From the NCBI GenBank assembly GCA_023429985.1, contig JAEZCV010000094.1, positions 1 to 10,746 of the forward strand: 10,746 nucleotides of DNA, read 5' to 3'. The notes beneath the pieces were generated by a model. The model did not search any database. It saw only the letters and a list, made by a program, of their open reading frames with translations, and was not told the origin of the DNA. Below, in pieces: positions 1 through 5,030 of the stretch (the first letter of the stretch is position 1; each line of letters starts with the position of its first letter). The translations under genes were made by a program, and so were the position numbers. The stretch comes from Bacteroidota bacterium (GTDB taxonomy: Bacteria; Bacteroidota; Bacteroidia; Chitinophagales; Chitinophagaceae).

Positions 1-186
1 GACGAAGCCCGGCTAAGAATGGAATTTGGAAAATTGCGGGGACTGTTTCAAAAATATTTTATAGATCAACCTACTGTTTCTCAACCTGTACTATCTATGG
101 GAATGAGTGGCGATTATAATATTGCCGTGCAGGAAGGCAGTAATATGGTCAGGATCGGAAGCCTTATATTCGGGAGGAGAACCTAA
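1..186 (+). CDS. yggS: YggS-family PLP-binding protein, C-terminal fragment
   Basis: The frame is open from the first base and gives the last 61 residues of a protein; the start lies outside the window. Residues 32-38 read SMGMSGD and are followed by a V-R-I-G-x-x-I-F-G ending (50-58). This is the characteristic C-terminus of the YggS/PROSC/YBL036C family, single-domain TIM-barrel proteins that bind pyridoxal 5'-phosphate and help keep free PLP balanced in the cytosol. In this family the Ser/Gly-rich SMGMS segment and the Arg-Ile-Gly segment contact the cofactor phosphate. The gene ends six bases before a hairpin with a run of seven T. The family call rests on an unusually well conserved tail, so it is firm although only about a quarter of the protein is visible. 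Confidence 0.93.
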   Translation, partial: DEARLRMEFGKLRGLFQKYFIDQPTVSQPVLSMGMSGDYNIAVQEGSNMVRIGSLIFGRRT

Positions 187-191
187 ACCAG

Positions 192-223
192 GCATGATTA
201 GCAGAGGCTGGCATGCTTTTTTT
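192..223 (+). terminator. Rho-independent terminator after the YggS gene
   Basis: GCATG (192-196) pairs with CATGC (212-216), with an inner AGC/GCT pairing (200-202 with 207-209), and seven T follow directly (217-223). It sits six bases after the YggS stop codon. The stem is short and interrupted, so termination may be partial. An alternative ATG for the next gene (213) lies inside this stem, which argues against that start. Confidence 0.6.
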
Positions 224-245
224 CCTGTTTAATAAAACCTCAGTC

Positions 246-449
246 ATGAAAAGAATTTATTTAACGCTAATGACAGCCTTGTTCTCTGTTTTCGCATTTG
301 CACAGGATGTACCTGAAAAAGTTGATGTGGATATCAGTACAGGCGAAAGCAACTGGTACGCCTCTCCCTGGGTTTGGGTAGTGGGTGCGGCTGTTTTCAT
401 TCTTCTCCTTGTTGCACTTACGCGCGGAAGTGGACGAAGGGTAGATTAA
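246..449 (+). CDS. Small membrane protein with signal peptide (67 aa), function unknown
   Basis: The 67-residue product begins with a signal-peptide-like segment (basic MKR, a hydrophobic stretch to about residue 19, then AFA followed by QD, a plausible signal peptidase I site). A short polar, acidic segment follows (20-38), then a single tryptophan-rich transmembrane helix (about 41-59) and a short basic tail TRGSGRRVD. The predicted mature protein would have a short periplasmic N-terminus and a cytoplasmic positive tail. I chose ATG 246 because the upstream in-frame ATG at 213 lies inside the preceding terminator and would put a non-signal segment in front of the signal peptide. Small proteins ending in a WVWVVGAAVFILLLVAL-like helix are, to my recollection, common in Bacteroidota but of unknown role. 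No clear ribosome binding site or promoter is visible. A terminator follows. Confidence 0.75.
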   Translation: MKRIYLTLMTALFSVFAFAQDVPEKVDVDISTGESNWYASPWVWVVGAAVFILLLVALTRGSGRRVD

Positions 450-470
450 AATCGATCTTATATAAAAACT

Positions 471-493
471 GCCGGCTTAGTCCGGCTTTTTTT
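471..493 (+). terminator. Rho-independent terminator after the 67-aa protein gene
   Basis: GCCGG (471-475) and CCGGC (482-486) form a perfect five-pair GC-rich stem with a six-base loop, followed by seven T (487-493). It starts 21 bases after the stop codon of the small membrane protein gene. Confidence 0.8.
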
Positions 494-524
494 AGCACCG
501 TTGCTTCAATCAATTTCCCGCCGA

Positions 525-760
525 TTCACGCAGATCTGGATCTTGATTAACAAATAATTTTCAGGAAACAATTCAACCTTTAGTTCACGCAGATTGCGCT
601 GATCAGAGTTTATAGATCTAACTGAACTTCAATAACGCCTCCAGCCGTTAAAACTTAATGCTTAAGTTAAGCTGCACAATTAGTAAACAGACTTGATGAA
701 ATATATCCTGATTAACAGGAAGCGAAGAGTATTATTCAATTTAATCAACAGGATAATTAA
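525..760. repeat. Degenerate repeat remnants in a gene-free stretch
   Basis: No convincing gene lies between 494 and 810. The stretch holds an 11-base identical direct repeat TTCACGCAGAT (525-535 and 584-594). It also holds a perfect 7-base inverted repeat AACTTAA/TTAAGTT with a 3-base loop (652-668), a TCCTG-ATTAA-CAGGA palindrome (706-720), and an imperfect inverted copy of the latter (about 741-754). Phrases of the type TTCACGCAGAT and TATCCTGTTAATC recur in intergenic DNA of some bacteria; here they look decayed. I see no coding potential or T-tracts. Confidence 0.5.
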
Positions 761-766
761 ATAAGG

Positions 767-807
767 TTGAGCGTTTGCTTAACGATCTTGTTAAAACAAT
801 CGCTCAA
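767..807. repeat. Imperfect long hairpin just beyond the small minus-strand ORF
   Basis: TTGAGCG (767-773) pairs with CGCTCAA (801-807). One mismatch, a further TTG/CAA pairing, a small bulge and TTAAC/GTTAA extend the stem, leaving the loop GATCTT. It begins four bases after the stop codon of the ORF at 811-966 on the minus strand. No T-run follows on either strand, so it is not a canonical intrinsic terminator, but its place fits a 3'-end stabiliser or terminator of that ORF. Confidence 0.5.
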
Positions 808-810
808 CAT

Positions 811-966
811 TTATGCGTTCGACTTTTTCAAGCCCTTCATCCAATACTGAAATTTCTTCAGCCTGTTTCTGCTCATCATAGAAAATGTTTCCTCGGTAGT
901 ACGGGTTACATAAAGGAGGTAACAGATCAAGATAATCAGCACAATAAAAAACCACACTGGTAACAT
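811..966 (-). CDS. Probable small single-pass membrane protein (51 aa), unknown
   Basis: This short minus-strand frame encodes 51 residues. The N-terminal half is strongly hydrophobic (about residues 4-20, rich in I, L, V, F and Y). It is followed by a polar T-R-T-T-E-E segment and a markedly basic tail with several Lys and Arg (R33, R36, KK 38-39, K45, KK 48-49). That layout, one helix then a positive cytoplasmic tail, is typical of real bacterial micro-proteins and not of chance translation. It ends in TAA four bases before a hairpin (767-807). No ribosome binding site or promoter can be recognised, and I do not recognise the family. A longer frame on the same strand (791-1006) overlaps it but is less coherent. 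It is downstream of the deacetylase gene on the same strand, 160 bases away, so it may be separately transcribed. Confidence 0.45.
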   Translation of the reverse strand: MLPVWFFIVLIILICYLLYVTRTTEETFSMMSRNRLKKFQYWMKGLKKSNA

Positions 967-1126
967 AATTTCTGATTTGAACTAATAAAGCCAAATTCCG
1001 TTCCAATCCGCTTTTTAAATCTTCAATTATTTGTGAGGAAATTATTAGCCTCGTTGCAGAAAATTATTGTAGAGTGCTTCCCGGCTTTGCGCGGAGCAGG
1101 AATACTTATAGAAAAAAATCAACAAT

Positions 1127-1981
1127 CTATTTAAAAGTGCTCTTCATTACTTTAACAACTCCCTGCGGCGACCATTCCGGCGAAACGATCATACGCCTAA
1201 CCGTATGTAATGGTTCAAGCGAATCTCTTTTGGTAGAAAGAATAAATGACATTTTATAATTCCTGCTTTTTATTTCAGGTATGGCTTCCTGGCTCCAGAT
1301 ACCAAAAGGGTAGGCGAAATACGCTATCTGCTTACCCGTAATTTCTTCCAGCTGTTTCCTTGGTTTATCAAATTGTTCCGTCCAGTCGTTTCCCTGAAGC
1401 CTGTCAACCCTTTTATGATCCCATGAATGAGATGCCACCACGTGCCCGTCGTCCGATAATTGTTTGATCTGCGCTTTGCTCATGTAATTGGGCCTGTTAA
1501 TGGAAATGGTCATAATAAAGAACACACCTTTGAATCCATATTTTTCCATTTCGGCTTTTGCCACTGTATAATGTTCTTCCCTTGTATCATCATAGGTGAT
1601 CATTACCGGTTTTTCGGGCAGTTCGGTCCCATACACCAGGTAATTATAATATTCGTCAGGCGTGATGGAGTGATAACCACTGTCTGATAGAACTTTCATG
1701 TGAGCCTTGAACTGTGCAAGGGTAACTTCATAACCCATGCTTGCTTTTGATGGCATTTTTATATCTCGTATCCGGTGGTAGCATAGAATAGGAACCTGCT
1801 TGCGCGCCAGTATTTCATGAGCTGTTGCCGGCTTTTTTTCAGCAACCATTTCTTCCTTTACAGGTGTGGTGGATTGTTTTGTGGAATCCTTTGATACTTC
1901 GGTTTGGGAAGTAGCACCATTACATGATGAAAGGTATATTGCAACTGCGGCAACAAAAATTACCAGGAAAAGATTCTTCAT
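1127..1981 (-). CDS. Polysaccharide deacetylase family lipoprotein (CE4/NodB fold)
   Basis: The 284-residue product has a lipoprotein signal peptide ending in the lipobox LSSC (Cys20 becomes the lipidated N-terminus). A Thr/Ser/Lys-rich linker (about 21-55) follows, then a NodB-homology deacetylase domain. Visible motifs are ILCYHRI (65-71), the TYDD metal/catalytic motif (129-132), the HSWDH zinc-binding motif (185-189) and AYPFG (223-227). The family removes N-acetyl groups from surface polysaccharides or peptidoglycan (carbohydrate esterase family 4). The LCYHRI opening resembles the PgaB/IcaB-type branch. The TYDD motif has Tyr where many members have Phe, a tolerated change. The protein is probably anchored in the outer or inner membrane facing the periplasm or exterior. 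The substrate cannot be told, because no polysaccharide biosynthesis gene is nearby. It follows the Nudix gene on the same strand after 115 bases. Confidence 0.9.
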   Translation of the reverse strand: MKNLFLVIFVAAVAIYLSSCNGATSQTEVSKDSTKQSTTPVKEEMVAEKKPATAHEILARKQVPILCYHRIRDIKMPSKASMGYEVTLAQFKAHMKVLSDSGYHSITPDEYYNYLVYGTELPEKPVMITYDDTREEHYTVAKAEMEKYGFKGVFFIMTISINRPNYMSKAQIKQLSDDGHVVASHSWDHKRVDRLQGNDWTEQFDKPRKQLEEITGKQIAYFAYPFGIWSQEAIPEIKSRNYKMSFILSTKRDSLEPLHTVRRMIVSPEWSPQGVVKVMKSTFK

Positions 1982-2096
1982 AAAAATAATTACCGAAAGA
2001 TATAAGCAGCAAAAGCAGAAAGAAAAATTATTTCGACCATTTGAATTTTGCAGCAGTTAAAACTCCGTCAACCAGATTAGGACTTGACAATTTCCC

Positions 2097-2564
2097 TCAC
2101 CATTCACCACTCACCATTCCCCATCCCGCCACCTCTTCCAACAACCCAACCTGGGCCGGCAGTATTTTGATCTTTGCAGTTGCCAGGTCAAACCAACCTG
2201 CTTTATCAACTTCGGGGAAAGATTTCATTTTACCTGAGCGCGGCGGCCACTCAATTTCAAAACTATTAGAATGAATTTTTAAGGGATCAATGTCGCCTTC
2301 AACTGCCCAGGCCATTACAAGTTTGCCGGCTTTTTGTTTGATGGGATTCAGCTGAATGGGATTTCCTTTTACTTTCAAGCCTGTTTCTTCTTCAAATTCG
2401 CGAAGGGCTGCCGTTAAAGGTTCTTCACTGGCAGAAATTTCTCCTTTTGGGATCGTCCACCAGCCAACATCTTTATTTTTCCAGAAAGGCCCTCCCGGGT
2501 GAACAAGGAAGAATTCAATGGACGATCTTTTCCTGAACAAAAGAATACCTGCGCTGATTTTCAC
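2097..2564 (-). CDS. Nudix hydrolase
   Basis: The product contains a complete Nudix box, G-x5-E-x7-R-E-x2-E-E-x-G, at residues 41-62 when counted from the GTG start used here. It includes the catalytic REFEEETG core. The enzyme would hydrolyse a nucleoside diphosphate linked to another group, with Mg2+ bound by the REXXEE glutamates. The VHPGGPFW and WTIPKGE segments place it near the small 'NUDIX domain-containing' proteins with a predicted house-cleaning role; the substrate is unknown. No in-frame ATG exists. TTG at 2591 would give 164 residues and GTG at 2564 gives 155. I prefer GTG because family members begin just before the KISAGILLFR strand and the TTG extension adds only MRITSKFSI. 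Upstream DNA is an unusual polypyrimidine tract (on the plus strand). Confidence 0.88.
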   Translation of the reverse strand: MKISAGILLFRKRSSIEFFLVHPGGPFWKNKDVGWWTIPKGEISASEEPLTAALREFEEETGLKVKGNPIQLNPIKQKAGKLVMAWAVEGDIDPLKIHSNSFEIEWPPRSGKMKSFPEVDKAGWFDLATAKIKILPAQVGLLEEVAGWGMVSGEW

Positions 2565-2619
2565 TATGGAAAATTTAGATGTTATACGCAAATGATAAAG
2601 GAGACTTCTAAGGATAGCT

Positions 2620-2682
2620 GCTCTCGCTTTCCACTCTCTTTCTCCACTCTCTTTCTCCGCTCGCCCTTTCTCCGCTCTCTCT
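2620..2682. repeat. Polypyrimidine tract with tandem 13-base units
   Basis: On the plus strand this stretch is almost pure C/T. The 13-mer ACTCTCTTTCTCC occurs twice in tandem (from 2633), followed by diverged GCTCGCCCTTTCTCC and GCTCTCTC units. It fills the gap between the Nudix gene and the upstream 90-residue protein gene, both on the minus strand. The bottom strand is therefore purine-rich just upstream of the Nudix start. The tract may be an expanding simple repeat. Confidence 0.65.
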
Positions 2683-2953
2683 ATCCCAGTTCTTCCTGTA
2701 TCACACCATTCAGCAGTTCTTCACTTGCAATTACCCACAGAGGAACGCCTTCTTCAACAATCTTCCAGTGCTGGTCGTTCTTCTGCATTTTAAACATAAT
2801 ACGGTTGCCCCTGTCATCCGGAACATCCACGTGCAACATGGCGTTAGATGTGCCCGGAAGCATTCTGAAATTAAATTCCCTGAGACGTTCGGCTACTTTA
2901 ACAAGTTTGGTGAAATGTATATTCCGCGTAAACGAAAAATTGATGGACTTCAT
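2681..2953 (-). CDS. Conserved-looking 90-aa protein of unknown function
   Basis: Counted from ATG 2953, the product has 90 residues and no signal peptide or membrane helix. It reads as a small compact alpha/beta protein: an N-terminal beta-type stretch, the REFNFRMLP segment (25-33), an HVDVPDDRGNRIMFKMQ strand pair (41-57), a WKI strand (63-65) and an amphipathic acidic C-terminal helix (about 77-90). I recall similar short proteins in Bacteroidota, but no function. The frame stays open upstream to an ATG at 3046. The added 31 residues are encoded by AT-rich DNA and contain a hydrophobic run ending in SIIIASC, which could be read as a lipoprotein signal. I prefer 2953 because the MKSINFSF start fits a cytosolic protein, but the longer form cannot be excluded. 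Confidence 0.65.
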   Translation of the reverse strand: MKSINFSFTRNIHFTKLVKVAERLREFNFRMLPGTSNAMLHVDVPDDRGNRIMFKMQKNDQHWKIVEEGVPLWVIASEELLNGVIQEELG

Positions 2954-3103
2954 ACCGGCACAAGATGCAATTATTATGCTATAAAAAATCAAAAAATAAA
3001 TATTTGGAGAATATTTAATGAATAACATGTCAATAACAACCTGCATTTCCTTTGTTTTTAGGCATAAGAATTGATTTTAACTCCATAGCTGGCTACGAAA
3101 CCT

Positions 3104-3111
3104 TAGCTTTG
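3104..3111 (+). promoter_or_regulatory. Bacteroidota -7 promoter box for the desaturase gene
   Basis: TAGCTTTG is an exact match to the Bacteroidota primary sigma factor -7 consensus TAnnTTTG. It lies 31 bases before the desaturase ATG and would give a leader of roughly 25 bases. No convincing TTTG -33 element is seen at the usual spacing. Confidence 0.6.
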
Positions 3112-3142
3112 CATTTGTAAAAAACGGAACAGTTCATCAGCA

Positions 3143-4210
3143 ATGGCAACACCCAAATTTCCCGCAGTAAAGCAGTCCTTTCATTCAGAATTAAAAAGAC
3201 GCATCAACGAATATTTTGAATCTACCGGTAAATCTTCTACCGGCAATACCCAGTTGTTCATTAAAGCTATCGTGCTTTTTTCGGGTTTTGTATTCCTGTA
3301 CGTTCATTTGGTATTTTTTACTCCTGCCGTCTGGATCGCTCTTATTGAATGTGTTTTACTGGGTCTTGTTACCGCCGGCATCGGTTTTAATATTATGCAT
3401 GATGGCGCCCACGGAAGTTTCAGCAAATACAAATGGGTGAATAACCTTGCTGCTTACAGCCTTAATTTATTGGGTGGAAGCTCCTTTATGTGGAATGTTA
3501 AGCATAATGTTATTCACCATGCCTATACAAATGTTGATGGTGTGGATGATGATATCGACATTCAGCCCTGGATGCGCATGAGCACTACGCAGCCCAAGTT
3601 AGTGATGCACAGGTACCAGCATTTTTATTTCTGGTTCCTTTATTCCATGCTTTACATCCTTTGGATCTTTGTTCTCGATTACCAGAAATATTTCAAGCGC
3701 AAAATAGGTGATATGCCTATTAAGAAGATGGACCTTTGGGATCACGTGGTATTCTGGGGTTTTAAACTGGGTTATGTTGCCTTGTTTGTAGCTATCCCGA
3801 TCTATACAGTTGGATTTACAGCCTGGCTGATTGGCTTTCTTACCTTTTCTATTATTGCCGGCTTTGTTATTTCTATAATATTCCAATTGGCACATACGGT
3901 AGAACATACCGCCTTCCCCGTACCTCATAAGGATACCGGCAAGCTGGAAGATGAATGGGCCATCCACCAGTTAAAAACCACAGCCAATTTTGCTCCCAAG
4001 AGTAAGTTGATCAGCTGGTTTGTAGGTGGACTGAACTACCAGATCGAACACCATTTATTTCCCAAGATATCGCACGTACATTATCCTGCTATTCGTAAAA
4101 TCATCAAGCAGGCATGTAACGAGTTTAATGTTCCTTATGTTGAATACAGGAAAATGAGGCATGCTATTTTTTCGCATGTGAATTTCCTTAAACAAATGGG
4201 AAGAGCTTAA
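3143..4210 (+). CDS. Membrane fatty acid desaturase (acyl-lipid/acyl-CoA type)
   Basis: This 355-residue integral membrane enzyme carries the three histidine boxes of the front-end/acyl desaturase family: HDGAH (86-90), HNVIHH (121-126) and QIEHH (300-304). An additional HTVEH (251-255) is also present. These residues bind the di-iron centre that inserts a double bond into a fatty acyl chain using O2 and electrons from a ferredoxin- or cytochrome-type donor. Hydrophobic segments at about 42-60, 63-84, 160-178, 200-222 and 225-250 fit the usual four-helix plus peripheral layout. The N-terminus is short and basic with no cytochrome b5 domain, so the electron donor is separate. The QxxHH third box resembles the delta-5/delta-6 linoleoyl-CoA desaturase-like branch, but regiospecificity cannot be read from sequence. 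It is preceded by an exact -7 box and is probably monocistronic. Confidence 0.93.
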   Translation: MATPKFPAVKQSFHSELKRRINEYFESTGKSSTGNTQLFIKAIVLFSGFVFLYVHLVFFTPAVWIALIECVLLGLVTAGIGFNIMHDGAHGSFSKYKWVNNLAAYSLNLLGGSSFMWNVKHNVIHHAYTNVDGVDDDIDIQPWMRMSTTQPKLVMHRYQHFYFWFLYSMLYILWIFVLDYQKYFKRKIGDMPIKKMDLWDHVVFWGFKLGYVALFVAIPIYTVGFTAWLIGFLTFSIIAGFVISIIFQLAHTVEHTAFPVPHKDTGKLEDEWAIHQLKTTANFAPKSKLISWFVGGLNYQIEHHLFPKISHVHYPAIRKIIKQACNEFNVPYVEYRKMRHAIFSHVNFLKQMGRA

Positions 4211-4246
4211 ACAAAATCCTTAACAAAAAATATTCCCGGGTGATTC

Positions 4247-4276
4247 GTTTTATCTAGCCCGTTCACCCTAACTTTG
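4247..4276 (+). promoter_or_regulatory. Promoter for the RNA-binding protein gene
   Basis: TAACTTTG (4269-4276) matches the Bacteroidota -7 consensus TAnnTTTG exactly. GTTT (4247-4250) lies 18 bases upstream, where a TTTG -33 element is expected, as a weak match. Transcription would start near 4283, giving a leader of about 115 bases before the ATG at 4400. Confidence 0.6.
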
Positions 4277-4282
4277 CAACGT

Positions 4283-4399
4283 TATTTGAGCATCGCATTT
4301 GGTTAAGTGTAGAATTCATCTGCTTTTTTTCCCGCTGATAGTTAGACCCTTGCTTTCTTGCCTCGTCTCAATCATTTAAATCAATTTTTTAAAGAAAGT
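4283..4399 (+). promoter_or_regulatory. Long 5' leader of the RRM protein gene
   Basis: If transcription starts just after the -7 box, about 117 bases of untranslated leader precede the RRM protein ATG. That is much longer than the ~25 bases inferred for the desaturase gene. It has an internal run of seven T (4324-4330) and an AT-rich end with AAAGAAAG just before the start codon, the only purine-rich ribosome-binding-like stretch seen. Long leaders are known on cold-shock and RNA-binding protein genes, so post-transcriptional control is possible but not shown. Confidence 0.3.
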
Positions 4400-4729
4400 A
4401 TGAACATTTACGTTTCAAACTTAAGCTTCAATGTACAGGATGAAGACTTAAGAGAATTTTTTACCGAGTATGGCGAAGTTTCTTCTGCCAAAGTGATCAC
4501 CGATAAATTCACCGGCAAAAGCCGTGGATTTGGATTTGTTGAAATGCCCGATGATGAAGCAGCGCAAAAAGCGATTGCTGAATTAGACCAGGCTTCTGTT
4601 GAAAACAGAACCATCAGGGTTATGGAAGCAAAACCTAAAGAAGAAAAAGCACGTACCGGTGGTGGTGGTTTCCGTTCTAATGGCGGTGGCTTCAACAACG
4701 GCGGCGGTTATAACAAAAGCAGGTATTAA
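4400..4729 (+). CDS. Single-RRM glycine-rich RNA-binding protein
   Basis: The 109-residue product is one RNA recognition motif followed by a Gly-rich tail. RNP2 is IYVSNL (3-8) and RNP1 is RGFGFVEM (42-49), with the aromatic residues that stack on RNA bases intact. The tail (87-105) is made of GGG, FRSNGGG and FNNGGG-type runs. This is the compact bacterial RBP type known from cyanobacteria and Bacteroidota, which binds single-stranded RNA; in cyanobacteria some members are cold-induced. I chose ATG 4400 because MNIYVSNL is the near-universal start of the family. The in-frame ATG at 4358 would add 14 unlike residues from within the leader. A strong promoter match, a long leader and a strong terminator make it a well-defined single-gene transcript. 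Confidence 0.93.
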   Translation: MNIYVSNLSFNVQDEDLREFFTEYGEVSSAKVITDKFTGKSRGFGFVEMPDDEAAQKAIAELDQASVENRTIRVMEAKPKEEKARTGGGGFRSNGGGFNNGGGYNKSRY

Positions 4730-4753
4730 TTAATTTTTGTTATTCTTATTTGA

Positions 4754-4781
4754 GCTTTCCTTTTTGGAAAGCTTTTTTTTT
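4754..4781 (+). terminator. Strong rho-independent terminator after the RRM gene
   Basis: GCTTTCC (4754-4760) and GGAAAGC (4766-4772) form a perfect seven-pair stem with a five-T loop, followed by nine T (4773-4781). It lies 24 bases after the stop codon. Confidence 0.9.
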
Positions 4782-4798
4782 GGGTTGAAAGGAAAGGC

Positions 4799-4917
4799 AA
4801 ACGCAAAGGCCGCGGAGGAGGCGCAAAGAGCGCAGAGTTTTGGTTTTAGACATATATCTATTGCATACTGATTATCCTTTGCGCTTCCTCTGCGCTTCCT
4901 CCGCGCCTTTGCGGTTA
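4799..4917. repeat. Inverted pair of GCGCAAAG-type repeats around an AT-rich spacer
   Basis: The left arm (4799-4837) is built of roughly 8-base units such as CGCAAAGG, CGCGGAGG, CGCAAAGA and CGCAGAG. The right arm (about 4876-4917) reads CTTTGCGC-, CTCTGCGC-, CCTCCGCGC- and CTTTGCGG-type units, that is, the same array inverted. About 38 AT-rich bases separate them. The transcript could form a long imperfect GC-rich hairpin. It lies between the RRM gene terminator and the M48 gene, in a 301-base gene-free stretch whose remainder holds only the short CCTAAC-like tandem (4941-4966) and a promoter candidate. Confidence 0.75.
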
Positions 4918-4940
4918 AACACCCATTATCACCAACAAAA

Positions 4941-4966
4941 CCTAACGCTAACCCTAAACCCTAACC
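4941..4966. repeat. Short telomere-like tandem of CCTAAC units
   Basis: Four consecutive imperfect units (CCTAAC, GCTAAC, CCTAAAC, CCTAACC) make a 26-base low-complexity run. It resembles eukaryotic telomere sequence only superficially. It lies about 65 bases upstream of the M48 gene. Confidence 0.45.
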
Positions 4967-4983
4967 ACTCTTCCCCATGGTAT

Positions 4984-4991
4984 CATCTTTG
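4984..4991 (+). promoter_or_regulatory. Candidate -7 box for the M48 protease gene
   Basis: CATCTTTG differs from TAnnTTTG by one base (C for T at the first position) and lies 39 bases before the ATG. No TTTG -33 element is visible. This is a weak candidate, given mainly because it is the best match in the gap. Confidence 0.35.
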
Positions 4992-5030
4992 CAAATCCTA
5001 TGATCACTCCTAAAGAGATAAATTCATCAT

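Noticed and set aside
791..1006. 71-residue minus-strand frame overlapping the small ORF
   Set aside because: It runs in a different frame from the 51-residue candidate and has no coherent hydrophobic or basic layout; the shorter frame explains the region better.
2499..2984. 161-residue plus-strand frame rich in Ser, Phe and Pro
   Set aside because: It is the antisense of the Nudix and 90-residue genes joined by the polypyrimidine tract; composition reflects the tract, not a protein.
4799..4917. Insertion sequence or MITE
   Set aside because: No target duplication or transposase was seen, and the 8-base unit structure differs from terminal inverted repeats of known small transposons.
4941..4966. 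Telomere or replicon end
   Set aside because: Only four imperfect CCTAAC-like units within a normal gene-dense stretch; most likely a chance low-complexity tandem.
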